Assembly (NCBI RefSeq): GCF_014201735.1 | Contig: NZ_JACHFE010000002.1 | Coordinates: forward strand, 496,001 to 560,000 | DNA length: 64,000 bases | Direction: 5' to 3' | Source of the DNA: Marinobacter oulmenensis | GTDB lineage: Bacteria > Pseudomonadota > Gammaproteobacteria > Pseudomonadales > Oleiphilaceae | Shown: one piece after another, positions 40,511-52,493 of the stretch | Layout of the letters: every line of letters begins with the position of its first letter | Position numbering within the stretch: position 1 is the stretch's first letter | Notes under the pieces: generated by a model | Seen by the model: the letters and a program-made list of their open reading frames with translations, nothing else | Databases searched by the model: none | What the model was told of the DNA's origin: nothing | Made by a program: the position numbers and the translations under genes

Positions 40511-43500
40511 CTATAACCGTGTGTTCTGCCACTGGCGATCCAGTCGTTTGACCGATACCGTCATGGCTGTGCCCAACTGTTGTGCAAAGAAGGACACCCG
40601 GAATTCTTCGAGCATCCAGCGATAGAGCTCCAGTTCCGGGTCCCGCACGCCCTGGCGTTTTTGCTGGTCCCGCCTGGTGGCGTAACGTTCCCAGAGCGGC
40701 TCAATGGTGTGAAGGAACTCACGCTCCCGGCCCATTTCCCGGGGCATCTTGTCCAGACGGATGTTGGCGGCCTCAAAATAGACACCAAAGCGGGCAAGCC
40801 ACTCCGGCGGCGTCGCCACCAGGAACCCGGGATACACCAGGTTTTCGAGCTGGAACTTCAGGTCCGCCATGCTGTTGGCCAGCGCAAGGCTGATTTTGCC
40901 TTTCAACTGTTTTGCGATTTTCTGGTAACCGGTCATGGCCTGATGGAGGCGCTCGTCTGCCGCTTCCAGGGCCGGAATAAAATCACCTCGATGGCGGTCA
41001 AACAGCCGGTTGAAGGACGACTCGTCCCGAGGCAACTCTTCGGCCAGAAAGTGCTGGATTACCGTAGAAAGCAACAGATCATCCATCAGCCCCCGGGCCT
41101 GGCCAACCGGAGCAAACATCAATGCCGACTGCTTGAACCTGGGCAGCTTACGCTCCAGATCCGTCAGGGTATTGCCGAACTGGTTGATCATCAGCCGGGC
41201 AATCCCGCGCCGACTGGTTTCCTCTGCCGTCAGCGGGTCCAGACACCGAATCACGCGGACCTTACCGCCAAGGTCCTCCAGCGCGGGATAGACGGTAATC
41301 TCCATGCCGCCCTTCTCGGTCAACTCCTGTGCCGGCAGCTCACCAAACTGCCAGCTGGCATAGTCCTGCCGGGCCCGGGGAGATTCTTCAGTTTTGGCAG
41401 CTGATGCCAGGGCTTCTTCCGCCCTTCCCTCGAGTTTGGCCTGCACCTGCCCGGTGTCACGGCCTTCTGCCAGCACCTTGCCTTTATCACCGGTGACTCT
41501 CAGATTCATGCGCAGATGGCGGGGCAACTCGTCTTCCGGCCAGGCCTCCGGGTCAATGCTGACGCCCGTCATCCGCCGCAACTGTTCGCCCAGTTTGTGG
41601 GCCAGCGGCTCGTTGTCGGGCTGCATATTGGCCAATGCAGCATCGACAAAATCCGGCACCGGCACAAAATTGCGCCGGAGGGATTTGGGCAACCCCTTGA
41701 CCAGAGCAATGCATTTTTCCCGCAGCAACCCCGGCACCAGCCACTCCAGACGCCTTCCCGGGATCTGTTTTAGTGCCATCAACGGCACATTGAGCGTAAC
41801 GCCGTCACGCTCACTGGTGGGCTCGAATTCGTAGCTCAGAGGGTATTTGACACCCTGCCACTCGAGATAATCCGGATACTGGCTGGCCGAGGATTCATCC
41901 ACCGGCCGCTGGAGGATGTCGGACTCGGTCAGCTCCAGCTTGCGCAATTGCTCGGCCGATAGGCTCTTCCACCAGCTTTCAAAATGCCGGCCACTGACGA
42001 TATCTTCCGGCAGCCGCTGGTCGTAGAAGGCCACCAGCACTTCATCATCCACCAGCAGGTCCCGGCGTCGGGTTTTCTTTTCGAGGTTTTCAACCGTCTC
42101 CAGCATGTCCCGGTTGCGGGCAATAAACGGCGCTTTTGACTCAAAGTCCCCCTCAACCAGGGCCCGACGTATGAACAGGTTGCGACACTCCTCCGGGTCC
42201 ACCTTGGCGTAGGGAATACGTCGCCGGGCCACCACATCCAGTCCGTACAGGGTAACCTTTTCATAGCCCATCACCTGAGCGCGCTTGCGTTCCCAGTGAG
42301 GCTCAAAGTAATGATGTTTGACCACGTGCGATGCCAGCGGCTCCACCCACTCGGGCTGGATTGACGCCACCATGCGGGCGAACACTTTACTGGTTTCGAC
42401 GATTTCCGCGGCGACGATCCACTTGGGAGAGGCTTTCGCGACTTTGGAGCCGGGGAAAATGAACACTTTGCGGTTGCGCGTGGCCAGGTACTCACGCTTT
42501 TCCACCTTGACCGCCACCTGGCCCAGCAGGCCAGCCAGAACCGCCTTGTGAATCCGCTCGTAATCCGCAGCCTGGGTGTTGATCGACAGTTTCTGGTCAC
42601 GACAGATGAGCGTCAGTTGACGATGGATGTCCCGCCATTCGCGCATCCGCATCCAACTGAGGAAGTTTTTCTGGCAGAGTTTTTTCAGCTGGTTCTGGGA
42701 AATCTCCTGGCGCTGTTCCTCAAACCAGTTCCAGATATTGAGCAGCGTGACAAAGTCCGATTCCTTGTCGTTGAACGGCGCATGGGCCTGATCGGCAGCC
42801 TGCTGTTTCTCCTGAGGCCTCTCCCGGGGATCCTGGATACTCAGGCCGGCAATCACCACCAGCAGTTCCGCAAGACTGCCCTGCTCTGCTGCCGTTACCA
42901 GCATCCGCGCCAGACGAGGGTCCAGTGGCAAACGGGCCATGGTACGCCCGAGCCGGGTGACCTTGCGCCGGGCATCGACGGCCCCCAGCTCCTCAAGCAG
43001 TTTGTAGCCATCATTGACCTGTTTGCGGTCCGGCGCCTCCAGGAACGGGAAATTGCGGATTTCGCCCAGGCCGGATGTGGCCATCTGCAGAATCACAGAC
43101 GCCAGATTGGTCCGAAGGATTTCCGGATCGGTGTATTCCGGCCGGTTCAGAAAATCCGTCTCGTCGTAAAGACGGAAACAGATACCCGGTGCTACACGGC
43201 CACAGCGCCCGGCCCGCTGGTTGGCGCTGGCCTGGGAAACAGGTTCAATGGGCAGGCGCTGAATCTTGGAGCGCACGCTGTAGCGGCTGATACGGGCAAC
43301 GCCGGTATCAATGACATAGCGAATGCCTGGCACCGTCAGCGAGGTTTCCGCCACGTTGGTCGACAGCACGATCCGCCGCCCCCGGTGAGACTGGAACACC
43401 CGGTTCTGCTCCTGGTTACTCAGCCGGGAATACAGCGGCAGCACCTCGGTGTGGCGTAGATCGGCATGGCGCAGCACCTTGCTCAGGGAGCGGATCTCCC

Positions 43501-44443
43501 GCTCACCCGGCAGAAACACCAGCACGTCCCCGGGTGGCTTCTTTTCGCGGCGTTCGTGCTGCTCGATTTCCTCCATGGCGCTGAGAACACCGTCTGTCCA
43601 GCTCTGGTCGCGATCATCCTCATCCCCGGCCAGCGGCCGGTACCGGATGTCCACCGGGTATGTCCGGCCACTGACTTCAATCACCGGCGCTTCGTTGAAG
43701 AACTCGCTGAACCGCTCCACCTCGATGGTCGCCGAAGTGATAATGACCTTCAGGTCCGGCCGCTTGGGCAACAGTTGCTTCAGGTAGCCCAGAAGAAAGT
43801 CGATATTGAGACTGCGCTCGTGCGCCTCATCAATAATCAGCGTGTCGTAGCGATCCAGAAAACGGTCGTTCTGTATCTCGGCCAGCAGGATGCCATCGGT
43901 CATCACCTTGACCCGGGAGGCCTCGGAGGTATTGTCGGTGAAGCGGACCTGGTAGCCCACCTGCTGCCCAACGGGCTCGCCGAGTTCTTCGGCAATCCGG
44001 CCGGAAACGCTCCGGGCCGCGATTCGTCTGGGCTGGGTATGACCAATCATACCCTGCAGGCCCCGGCCCTGATTCAGACAGATCTTGGGAATCTGGGTGG
44101 TTTTGCCGGAACCGGTTTCCCCGGCGATGATCACCACCTGGTGACTGGCGATGGCATCGGCGATGTCCTGCACACGGTCACTGACCGGCAACTCTTCGGG
44201 GAAACTGACAGGGCCGGCCAGTGCCTGGCGCTGCCGCACCCGCTCCTGCCCACGCTCCAGCCAGCGCGACATACGCTCGATGTCCTTCTGGCCGGGCTTG
44301 CCTTTGTTGCGGGCGGCCGTGCGAATAATGCGGGCGGCCTCCTGCTGATTGCAGTGATCGAGCTGATCCATGATGGCTCGGACCTGAGCCCGGGGATCGG
44401 CCACGTCTGTTTCCGGGGATTGGCTGGATGTCGGGTCAGTCAT
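40511..44443 (-). CDS. hrpA: ATP-dependent RNA helicase HrpA
   Basis: A very large DEAH-box helicase (1310 residues; E. coli HrpA about 1300) used in RNA processing and rescue of collided ribosomes. Walker A is IAGETGSGKTTQIPK (about 90-104), the DEAH box is IIDEAHERSLNIDFLLG, motif III is TSATIEVERF, and motif VI is QRAGRCGRVAPG. The long C-terminal DUF3418 region is intact. It lies alone between the KAS III-like gene and fadD. Confidence 0.97.
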   Translation of the reverse strand: MTDPTSSQSPETDVADPRAQVRAIMDQLDHCNQQEAARIIRTAARNKGKPGQKDIERMSRWLERGQERVRQRQALAGPVSFPEELPVSDRVQDIADAIASHQVVIIAGETGSGKTTQIPKICLNQGRGLQGMIGHTQPRRIAARSVSGRIAEELGEPVGQQVGYQVRFTDNTSEASRVKVMTDGILLAEIQNDRFLDRYDTLIIDEAHERSLNIDFLLGYLKQLLPKRPDLKVIITSATIEVERFSEFFNEAPVIEVSGRTYPVDIRYRPLAGDEDDRDQSWTDGVLSAMEEIEQHERREKKPPGDVLVFLPGEREIRSLSKVLRHADLRHTEVLPLYSRLSNQEQNRVFQSHRGRRIVLSTNVAETSLTVPGIRYVIDTGVARISRYSVRSKIQRLPIEPVSQASANQRAGRCGRVAPGICFRLYDETDFLNRPEYTDPEILRTNLASVILQMATSGLGEIRNFPFLEAPDRKQVNDGYKLLEELGAVDARRKVTRLGRTMARLPLDPRLARMLVTAAEQGSLAELLVVIAGLSIQDPRERPQEKQQAADQAHAPFNDKESDFVTLLNIWNWFEEQRQEISQNQLKKLCQKNFLSWMRMREWRDIHRQLTLICRDQKLSINTQAADYERIHKAVLAGLLGQVAVKVEKREYLATRNRKVFIFPGSKVAKASPKWIVAAEIVETSKVFARMVASIQPEWVEPLASHVVKHHYFEPHWERKRAQVMGYEKVTLYGLDVVARRRIPYAKVDPEECRNLFIRRALVEGDFESKAPFIARNRDMLETVENLEKKTRRRDLLVDDEVLVAFYDQRLPEDIVSGRHFESWWKSLSAEQLRKLELTESDILQRPVDESSASQYPDYLEWQGVKYPLSYEFEPTSERDGVTLNVPLMALKQIPGRRLEWLVPGLLREKCIALVKGLPKSLRRNFVPVPDFVDAALANMQPDNEPLAHKLGEQLRRMTGVSIDPEAWPEDELPRHLRMNLRVTGDKGKVLAEGRDTGQVQAKLEGRAEEALASAAKTEESPRARQDYASWQFGELPAQELTEKGGMEITVYPALEDLGGKVRVIRCLDPLTAEETSRRGIARLMINQFGNTLTDLERKLPRFKQSALMFAPVGQARGLMDDLLLSTVIQHFLAEELPRDESSFNRLFDRHRGDFIPALEAADERLHQAMTGYQKIAKQLKGKISLALANSMADLKFQLENLVYPGFLVATPPEWLARFGVYFEAANIRLDKMPREMGREREFLHTIEPLWERYATRRDQQKRQGVRDPELELYRWMLEEFRVSFFAQQLGTAMTVSVKRLDRQWQNTRL

Positions 44444-44524
44444 GGAGGAACGGCTAACTCACTTATGCTCGTGATGTCTTCAGGACGCCACAGTCTAGCG
44501 GGAAAGACCGGCGTTAGAAACACG

Positions 44525-44548
44525 AAGACCCCGCACAGGCGGGGTCTT
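44525..44548 (-). terminator. Hairpin terminator after fadD
   Basis: AAGACCCCGC pairs with GCGGGGTCTT around a 4-base loop, about 30 bases past the fadD stop and upstream of hrpA. The following T-tract is broken (TCTTCGTGTTT), so strength is moderate. Confidence 0.65.
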
Positions 44549-44577
44549 GCAGGGGAATAGCGGTTACAGTCGTAACG

Positions 44578-46254
44578 TCAGTCTTCGTTCGCTTCGTCCC
44601 GAAGTTCCCGGCGCAGGATCTTGCCCACGTTACTCTTGGGCAGCTCATCCCGGAATTCGAAATGCCGTGGCACTTTGTAAGCTGTCAGCCGCTCACGACA
44701 GAATTCCTTGATCTCGTTGCCAGTCACCCCTTCCTTGCCAGCCACGACGTAGACCTTGACTGCCTCGCCACTCTTGGCATCGGGCACACCGACAGCGGCG
44801 CATTCGACAACCTTCGGATGGCTGGAAACCACGTCTTCGACCTCGTTCGGGAAGACGTTGAAGCCGGACACAATGATCATGTCCTTCTTGCGGTCAACAA
44901 TACGGATGTAGCCATCTTCCTGAATCACCGCCACATCACCGGTTTTCAGGTAGCCATCCTCGGTGAAGGACTGGCGGGTGTCTTCCGGGCGCTGCCAGTA
45001 GCCGCGCATGACCTGCGGGCCCTGCACGCAAAGCTCACCGGGCTCGCCAATCGGCGTTTCCTGGCCTTCTTCATCAATGGTCTTGACGCGGGTCGCCGGA
45101 ATCGGAAGGCCGATAGTACCAATCTGGATTGCACTGTGAGGATTGAAGGTCACCACCGGGGAGGTTTCGGTCATACCATAACCCTCGGTGATTTCGCAGC
45201 CGGTCACCCGTTCCCACATCTTGGCTGTATCGGTGGTCAGAGCCATGCCGCCGGAGGCCGTGAGCTTCAGGGCGGAGAAGTCCAGTTCCTGGAAATCCTC
45301 GTTGTTGCAAAGGGCCACAAACAGGGTATTGAGCCCCAGGAATGCGGTGAACTTGTGCTTCTGCAGCTCTTTGACAAAGCCCGGAATGTCGCGCGGGTTA
45401 GGAATCAGCACGTTGTGGGCGCCAGCCTCGACCATGATGCCGCAGTTCAGGGTGAACGAGTAGATGTGATAGAGCGGCAGCGGGGCGACAACGACCTCCT
45501 GCCCTTCTTTCACCTGATTTTCCATCATCGGGCGAATCTGCAGCACATTGGCAACCAGATTGGCGTGCGTGAGCATGGCGCCTTTGGCCACACCCGTTGT
45601 GCCACCGGTGTACTGAAGTACGGCCAGATCATCCGGTTTGAGCTCAACTGGCTCAAAGTTTTCCCGGGCACCGGCGCTGAGCACGGCCGGGAGACGATGG
45701 GCACCGGGAATGTTGAACGAGGGCACCATCTTCTTGACGTGACGGACGACCGCATTCATCAGCGTACGCTTGACGGGCGAATGCATGTCCGCCACTTCAG
45801 TAACGATGACATGCTCGACACCGGTATGCGGCAGCACCTTCTCTGCGTTATCGGCCATGTTGGCCAGAACCACCAGGGCACGGGCACCGGAATCATTGAA
45901 CTGGTGCTCCATCTCGCGGGTGGTGTATAGCGGATTGGTGTTGACCACAATCAGACCCGCCCGCATGGCACCGTAGACAACCACGGGGTACTGGGTCACG
46001 TTGGGCATCTGGACCGCGATGCGATCACCCGGTTTCAGATCGGTTTTGTTCTGCAGCCAGGCGGCAAAATTGCGACTCTGAGCATCAAGATCCCGGTAAG
46101 TCAGGGTGACGCCAACCGCGGAGAAAGCCGGCCGATCCCCATACCGGGCCACCGCCTGCTCGAAGACATCCACCATGTGCCTGTACTTGTTCAGGTCCAC
46201 ATCACGGGGAATGCCGGCGGGGTACTTATCTTGATAGAACTGCTCAAAATCCAT
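44578..46254 (-). CDS. fadD: Long-chain acyl-CoA synthetase
   Basis: Activates fatty acids to acyl-CoA for beta-oxidation, at the inner membrane. The AMP-binding P-loop is YTGGTTGVAKGAMLTH near residue 210, A5 is EGYGMTETSPVV, and the fatty-acyl signature is DGYLKTGDVAVIQEDGYIRI. The adenylating Lys is in SNVGKILRREL. About 558 residues. The ATG at 46254 lies 6 bases after AGGAG and is preferred over the ATG at 46260, which directly abuts it. It is divergent from the MaoC gene. Confidence 0.95.
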   Translation of the reverse strand: MDFEQFYQDKYPAGIPRDVDLNKYRHMVDVFEQAVARYGDRPAFSAVGVTLTYRDLDAQSRNFAAWLQNKTDLKPGDRIAVQMPNVTQYPVVVYGAMRAGLIVVNTNPLYTTREMEHQFNDSGARALVVLANMADNAEKVLPHTGVEHVIVTEVADMHSPVKRTLMNAVVRHVKKMVPSFNIPGAHRLPAVLSAGARENFEPVELKPDDLAVLQYTGGTTGVAKGAMLTHANLVANVLQIRPMMENQVKEGQEVVVAPLPLYHIYSFTLNCGIMVEAGAHNVLIPNPRDIPGFVKELQKHKFTAFLGLNTLFVALCNNEDFQELDFSALKLTASGGMALTTDTAKMWERVTGCEITEGYGMTETSPVVTFNPHSAIQIGTIGLPIPATRVKTIDEEGQETPIGEPGELCVQGPQVMRGYWQRPEDTRQSFTEDGYLKTGDVAVIQEDGYIRIVDRKKDMIIVSGFNVFPNEVEDVVSSHPKVVECAAVGVPDAKSGEAVKVYVVAGKEGVTGNEIKEFCRERLTAYKVPRHFEFRDELPKSNVGKILRRELRDEANED

Positions 46255-46473
46255 CACCATCTCCTGTCTGGTTGGCGCTTGGGGAGCTACCGGACGGGCG
46301 CGGATACTCCCTCGTTCTCTTATTGTTCGAAGGTCGAATTGATCAAAAAATCAACCCGACCAAAGTATCAGCCTCAAAAAAGTGGAGAGAGAATAGCAGT
46401 TTTGTTACCGATGAGGTAGCTTTCGACGCAACTGGAATCAAACCAAGCGAGAAACATCACACACGGAGCGGCC

Positions 46474-46962
46474 ATGAGCGACACTCTCGACACCCTGGAA
46501 AACATCACCTACGACGAGCTGAACGAAGGTGATACGGCAACCTTCACACGCACCCTGACCGAAGACGAACTGGTCCTGTTCGCCGCCGTTTCCGGTGATG
46601 TAAACCCCGTACACCTGGATTCCGAGTTCGCCGCCGAGTCCATGTTCAAGGAACGGATTGCTCACGGCATGTGGAGCGGTTCGCTGATCTCTGCCGCACT
46701 GGCCACGGTGATGCCGGGGCCGGGCACCATCTATCTTGAACAGAGCCTTGCCTTCAAACGGCCGGTCAAGCTGGACGACACTCTGACGGTCACCCTCACC
46801 GTGGCCAGCAAGTTGCCCAAGAACCGCGTGGTCATGAAATGCGATGTTCGCAACCAGAGCGGCAGTCAGGTGGTCAGCGGCGAAGCGACCGTGATCGCTC
46901 CCACCGAGAAGATTTCCCTGCAGAAACCGAGCCTGCCGAAAATCACCATCGATAACGGGTAA
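46474..46962 (+). CDS. MaoC-like enoyl-CoA hydratase
   Basis: A 162-residue single hot-dog MaoC domain. The hydratase motif is FAAVSGDVNPVHLDSEFA followed by IAHGMWSGSLIS, giving the catalytic Asp and His of the (R)-specific hydratases (PhaJ-like). Related proteins hydrate enoyl-CoA during beta-oxidation or link it to polyhydroxyalkanoate. Divergent from fadD across 211 bases, so shared fatty-acid regulation is plausible. Confidence 0.88.
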   Translation: MSDTLDTLENITYDELNEGDTATFTRTLTEDELVLFAAVSGDVNPVHLDSEFAAESMFKERIAHGMWSGSLISAALATVMPGPGTIYLEQSLAFKRPVKLDDTLTVTLTVASKLPKNRVVMKCDVRNQSGSQVVSGEATVIAPTEKISLQKPSLPKITIDNG

Positions 46963-47142
46963 TGGCGCTGGGATCACCACTCAGCCTATGGTGTCGACTT
47001 AATTAACAAAGCCGGCAGGCGATGCCCGGGCCATTATCCGGTATCTCACTGATCCGACAGTGGGTATTGAGCAATGGCCCCGAAGTTGCTGCCTGGAACG
47101 CGGCGGATCGGTCATGGCCTGTCCGCCAAAACGCCGAGCTTT

Positions 47143-47173
47143 GCCGATGCCCTCAACCGCATCGGCTTTTTTT
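47143..47173 (+). terminator. Terminator after the MaoC gene
   Basis: GCCGATGC pairs with GCATCGGC around an 8-base loop, followed on the plus strand by TTTTTTT. It reaches the last bases of the convergent VWA gene. Confidence 0.8.
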
Positions 47174-48350
47174 ATCGGCTCAGTTCCCTCATGGCCGCTT
47201 CCATACCTTCAATGGTGAGCGGATACATATGGTCGTTCACCAGTTGACGGGTGATCTGCAGCGATCCGGCGGTGCCCCAGTAGTCCTCAGGTAACGGATT
47301 CAGCCAGACCACCTTGTCGAAATGCTCGGTAATCCGCTGGAACCAGGTGGCGCCAGCCTCCTCATTCCAGTGCTCAATCGAGCCCCCCGGATGGGTGATT
47401 TCATAGGGCGCCATGGTGGCGTCACCCACGAAAATAACCTTGTAGTCCGGGGAATAGGTACGGAGGATGTCCCAGGTGCTGGTGGTATCGTTCATCCGGC
47501 GAATGTTGTTCTGCCAGACGCTCTCATAGACGAAATTGTGGAAGTAGAAATACTCCATGTGCTTGAACTCAAGCCTCGCCGCGGAGAACAGCTCCTCGCA
47601 GACCCGGATATGAGGGTCCATGGAGCCGCCGACATCAAAAAACAGCAACACCTTCACCGCATTATGCTTCTCCGGCACCATTTTCAGATCCAGATAGCCG
47701 GCGTTGCGGGCGGTTGATCGGATGGTGTCATCCATATCCAGTTGGTCTGCAGCGCCCTCACGGGCGAATTTACGCAACCGGCGCAGGGCAACCTTGATGT
47801 TACGGATGCCCAGGGTCACGCTGTCGTCCAGATCCTTGAACTCGCGCTTGTCCCAGACTTTCACCGCGCGACCATGACGGCCTTTGTCCTGCCCCATACG
47901 GACGCCCTCGGGGTTATAACCGTAAGCACCAAAGGGAGAGGTGCCGCCCGTGCCGATCCATTTATTGCCACCGGCATGGCGCTCCTTCTGCTCTTCCATC
48001 CGCTTTTTGAAGGTCTCGATCAGCTCTTCCAGGCCACCGAGCGATTCAATCTGCGCCTTTTCCTCGTCGCTCAGGTGCTTCTCGAATTCCTTCCTGAGCC
48101 ATTCATCGGGAATCAGCGCTTCGAGCAGCTCATCGAGGTTTTCTATGCCTTCGAAATACGCCTTGAAGGCACGGTCAAATTTGTCGAAATGGCGCTCATC
48201 CTTGACCAGGCAAACCCTCGCCAGATAGTAAAATTCCTCCACATCCGCGAACGCCAGGCGGTTCTGAACCGCCTCCAGGAGATCCAGAAATTCCCTGAGA
48301 CTGGCGGGCACTCTGGCCCGGCGTACTTCAAGAAAAAAGTCAATCAGCAT
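47172..48350 (-). CDS. VWA domain protein of the CoxE type
   Basis: A 392-residue cytosolic protein whose C-terminal half is a von Willebrand A domain. The MIDAS motif is FFDVGGSMDPH at about residue 237, DxGxS rather than the common DxSxS. The N-terminal half is alpha-helical and charged. Coupled to a MoxR ATPase by 21 bases, it fits the MoxR-VWA chaperone pairs that mature metalloenzymes or large complexes. The client is unknown. Confidence 0.88.
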   Translation of the reverse strand: MLIDFFLEVRRARVPASLREFLDLLEAVQNRLAFADVEEFYYLARVCLVKDERHFDKFDRAFKAYFEGIENLDELLEALIPDEWLRKEFEKHLSDEEKAQIESLGGLEELIETFKKRMEEQKERHAGGNKWIGTGGTSPFGAYGYNPEGVRMGQDKGRHGRAVKVWDKREFKDLDDSVTLGIRNIKVALRRLRKFAREGAADQLDMDDTIRSTARNAGYLDLKMVPEKHNAVKVLLFFDVGGSMDPHIRVCEELFSAARLEFKHMEYFYFHNFVYESVWQNNIRRMNDTTSTWDILRTYSPDYKVIFVGDATMAPYEITHPGGSIEHWNEEAGATWFQRITEHFDKVVWLNPLPEDYWGTAGSLQITRQLVNDHMYPLTIEGMEAAMRELSR

Positions 48351-48371
48351 AAGACAGGCTCGGCCCGAAGA

Positions 48372-49214
48372 TCAGTTTCGACGGCGCGCCATGAACGCCA
48401 GCCGCTGCAACAGATGCACATCCTGCTCGTTCTTCACCAGGGCGCCGTAGAGCGGCGGCAATGCGGAACTGCTGTCTTTCTGCTGAAGCGCTTCGGCGGA
48501 CAGATCATCGGCCATCAGCAGTTTCAGCCAGTCAATCAACTCCGAGGTGGACGGCTTTTTCTTGAGGCCCGGCACCTTGCGGACATCGAAGAAAACCTCC
48601 AGAGCATCTCTCACCACCTGCTGCTGGATACCCGGGAAATGGACATCCACGATGTTCTTCATGGTGTCATGGTCCGGGAAGCTGATGTAGTGGAAAAAGC
48701 AGCGGCGCAGGAAGGCGTCTGGCAGCTCTTTTTCGTTGTTGCTGGTAATCACCACAATCGGTCGCTGTTTGGCCCTGACAAACTGCTGGGTTTCATAGAC
48801 GAAGAACTCCATGCGATCGAGCTCCAGAAGCAGGTCGTTTGGAAACTCGATGTCTGCCTTGTCGATCTCGTCAATCAGCAACACCACCTGCTCATCAGCC
48901 TCAAAAGCCTCCCAGAGCTTGCCTTTGACAATGTAGTTGCGGATGTCATTGACCTTCTCATCCCCCAACTGGGAATCACGCAGTCTGGAAACGGCGTCGT
49001 ATTCATACAACCCCTGTTGGGCCTTGGTCGTGGACTTGATGTGCCACGGAATCAGCTTGAGGCCCAGTGCCGAGGCCATTTCCTCGGCCAACAGGGTTTT
49101 TCCCGTACCGGGCTCGCCTTTGATCAGCAGTGGCCGCTGCAACGAGATGGCGGCATTCACGGCCATCTGCAGATCGTCTGTTGCCACATAACTGTCAGTA
49201 CCGGTGAACTTCAT
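48372..49214 (-). CDS. MoxR family AAA+ ATPase
   Basis: A 280-residue MoxR ATPase. Walker A is IKGEPGTGKTLLAEEM (about 35-50), Walker B is VVLLIDEIDKAD, sensor 1 is VITSNNEKELPDAFLRRC, and the arginine finger region follows at RCFFHY. It lies between two VWA proteins and close to both (17 and 21 bases), so the three are probably an operon. It is likely a chaperone-like ATPase for a VWA-bound client. Confidence 0.92.
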   Translation of the reverse strand: MKFTGTDSYVATDDLQMAVNAAISLQRPLLIKGEPGTGKTLLAEEMASALGLKLIPWHIKSTTKAQQGLYEYDAVSRLRDSQLGDEKVNDIRNYIVKGKLWEAFEADEQVVLLIDEIDKADIEFPNDLLLELDRMEFFVYETQQFVRAKQRPIVVITSNNEKELPDAFLRRCFFHYISFPDHDTMKNIVDVHFPGIQQQVVRDALEVFFDVRKVPGLKKKPSTSELIDWLKLLMADDLSAEALQQKDSSSALPPLYGALVKNEQDVHLLQRLAFMARRRN

Positions 49215-49231
49215 GGTCTGTTTCCTGTTGG

Positions 49232-51373
<2,142 letters not shown>

Positions 51374-51409
51374 CCTTCGTCGCTCACCGTATTATGTCGG
51401 GTGTTATCG

Positions 51410-51754
51410 TTATTTCCGGACCAGCCGGTATCTCACAAGATCAAGAATCCAGACCAGCACCATCACCAGGGCGGCAATACCAAAATTGAACAACCCACGG
51501 GCCGCGTCATTGGCATCACCCAGAACCAGCTCGTAACCGGAAAACAGCCAGGCCGGCATCCACCAGCCCGCCACATCCAGCGACTCAACGGGGGTCAGCA
51601 GCGCGACCACCAGTGCGGAGAGAAGAAGCGTACGCAGTCCATAGAGTGGCAGGTAACGGAACAGCGCCTTCATCATGTAGAAGAAAATGACAAAAGCAAC
51701 CGCGTAGGCGACCCAGAAAATGGCATAGGCCAGTGAAGCATCAGCGTTGATCAT
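51410..51754 (-). CDS. Small membrane protein of unknown function
   Basis: A 114-residue protein with about three hydrophobic segments (residues 8-30, 40-55 and 88-110) and no motif I recognise. Its start overlaps the ycgN stop (ATGA) and the VWA gene follows 36 bases later, so it lies within the rnd-ycgL-ycgN-VWA-moxR transcript. Function unknown. Confidence 0.8.
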   Translation of the reverse strand: MINADASLAYAIFWVAYAVAFVIFFYMMKALFRYLPLYGLRTLLLSALVVALLTPVESLDVAGWWMPAWLFSGYELVLGDANDAARGLFNFGIAALVMVLVWILDLVRYRLVRK

Positions 51755-52200
51755 GACAGAACCCAGTGAATAATGTGTTCCTCCCAGTCCTCTTCCGGCA
51801 CCCGATCCTCAGACAGAACCCGCCCCCGGACAGATACACCCGCCCGGTGAACAGTTTCCGGATCCCCGCTTATCAGCGGGTGCCAGGCCGGAAGCGGCCT
51901 CCCTTCGGCCAGAGTCCGGTAGGCACAGGTTTGCGGTAACCAGTGATAGTCCGCGACGGTCTCCGGTGTAATCACCGTGCAGCCGGGGACTTTCTCCAGT
52001 CGCTCAGAATAAACCGTGCACCGGCAGTTATCGGTATCCATGTACGAGCAGCTCAGCTCTGTGTGGTATACCTCTCCGGTTTCTTCGTCTTCAAGCTTCT
52101 GCAGGCAGCACTGACCACAGCCATCACACAGGGATTCCCACTCGGCCTGGGACATCTCATGCAGTCGTTTACGCTGCCAGAAGGGAATCCAGGCGGTCAT
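51751..52200 (-). CDS. ycgN: YcgN family cysteine-cluster protein (UPF0260)
   Basis: A 149-residue member of the Fe-S/Zn cluster-type family. Conserved cysteines are in CDGCGQCCLQKL, followed by CSYMDTDNCRC and PGCTV. It may bind a metal cluster, but no activity is known. It overlaps ycgL by 4 bases. Confidence 0.92.
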   Translation of the reverse strand: MTAWIPFWQRKRLHEMSQAEWESLCDGCGQCCLQKLEDEETGEVYHTELSCSYMDTDNCRCTVYSERLEKVPGCTVITPETVADYHWLPQTCAYRTLAEGRPLPAWHPLISGDPETVHRAGVSVRGRVLSEDRVPEEDWEEHIIHWVLS

Positions 52201-52493
52201 TGGCCGTGCTGCTCGATTTTCCGCTTGAAGTCCACAATATAGGTGTCCTGCTCTTCGGGCAATTGCAGGTAGAAGTCTTTCTCCGCGAGCGCATCCAGAA
52301 CCTCAGCGCCAGAGGTTCTGGCCAGCACCTTGTTCCGGTCCAGCAGAAGATCCATGGCATGAACAGGCGTGCCAAAGATGGACCGCAGTGCCTCGGGCAA
52401 CTCGTTCCAGTCCTGGCTTCTCCGGACATAGATGTAAGTATCCCCTTTCTTGCTGCTCCGGAATACCGACACAAATTCACGGTCGTTGATCAT
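52197..52493 (-). CDS. ycgL: YcgL domain protein (UPF0745)
   Basis: A 98-residue protein of the YcgL family (SSKKGDTYIYVRRSQDWNELP is characteristic), function unknown. It overlaps rnd upstream and ycgN downstream by 4 bases each, a translationally coupled trio. Confidence 0.93.
   Translation of the reverse strand: MINDREFVSVFRSSKKGDTYIYVRRSQDWNELPEALRSIFGTPVHAMDLLLDRNKVLARTSGAEVLDALAEKDFYLQLPEEQDTYIVDFKRKIEQHGQ

Noticed and set aside
46261-46473. Possible FadR or PsrA operator between fadD and the MaoC gene
   Set aside because: Only partial, imperfect matches (for example one GAAAC half-site) were seen; not enough to support a site.
46963-47142. Small open frames between the MaoC gene and the terminator
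   Set aside because: No ribosome site or conserved sequence; the region reads as a 3' untranslated stretch.
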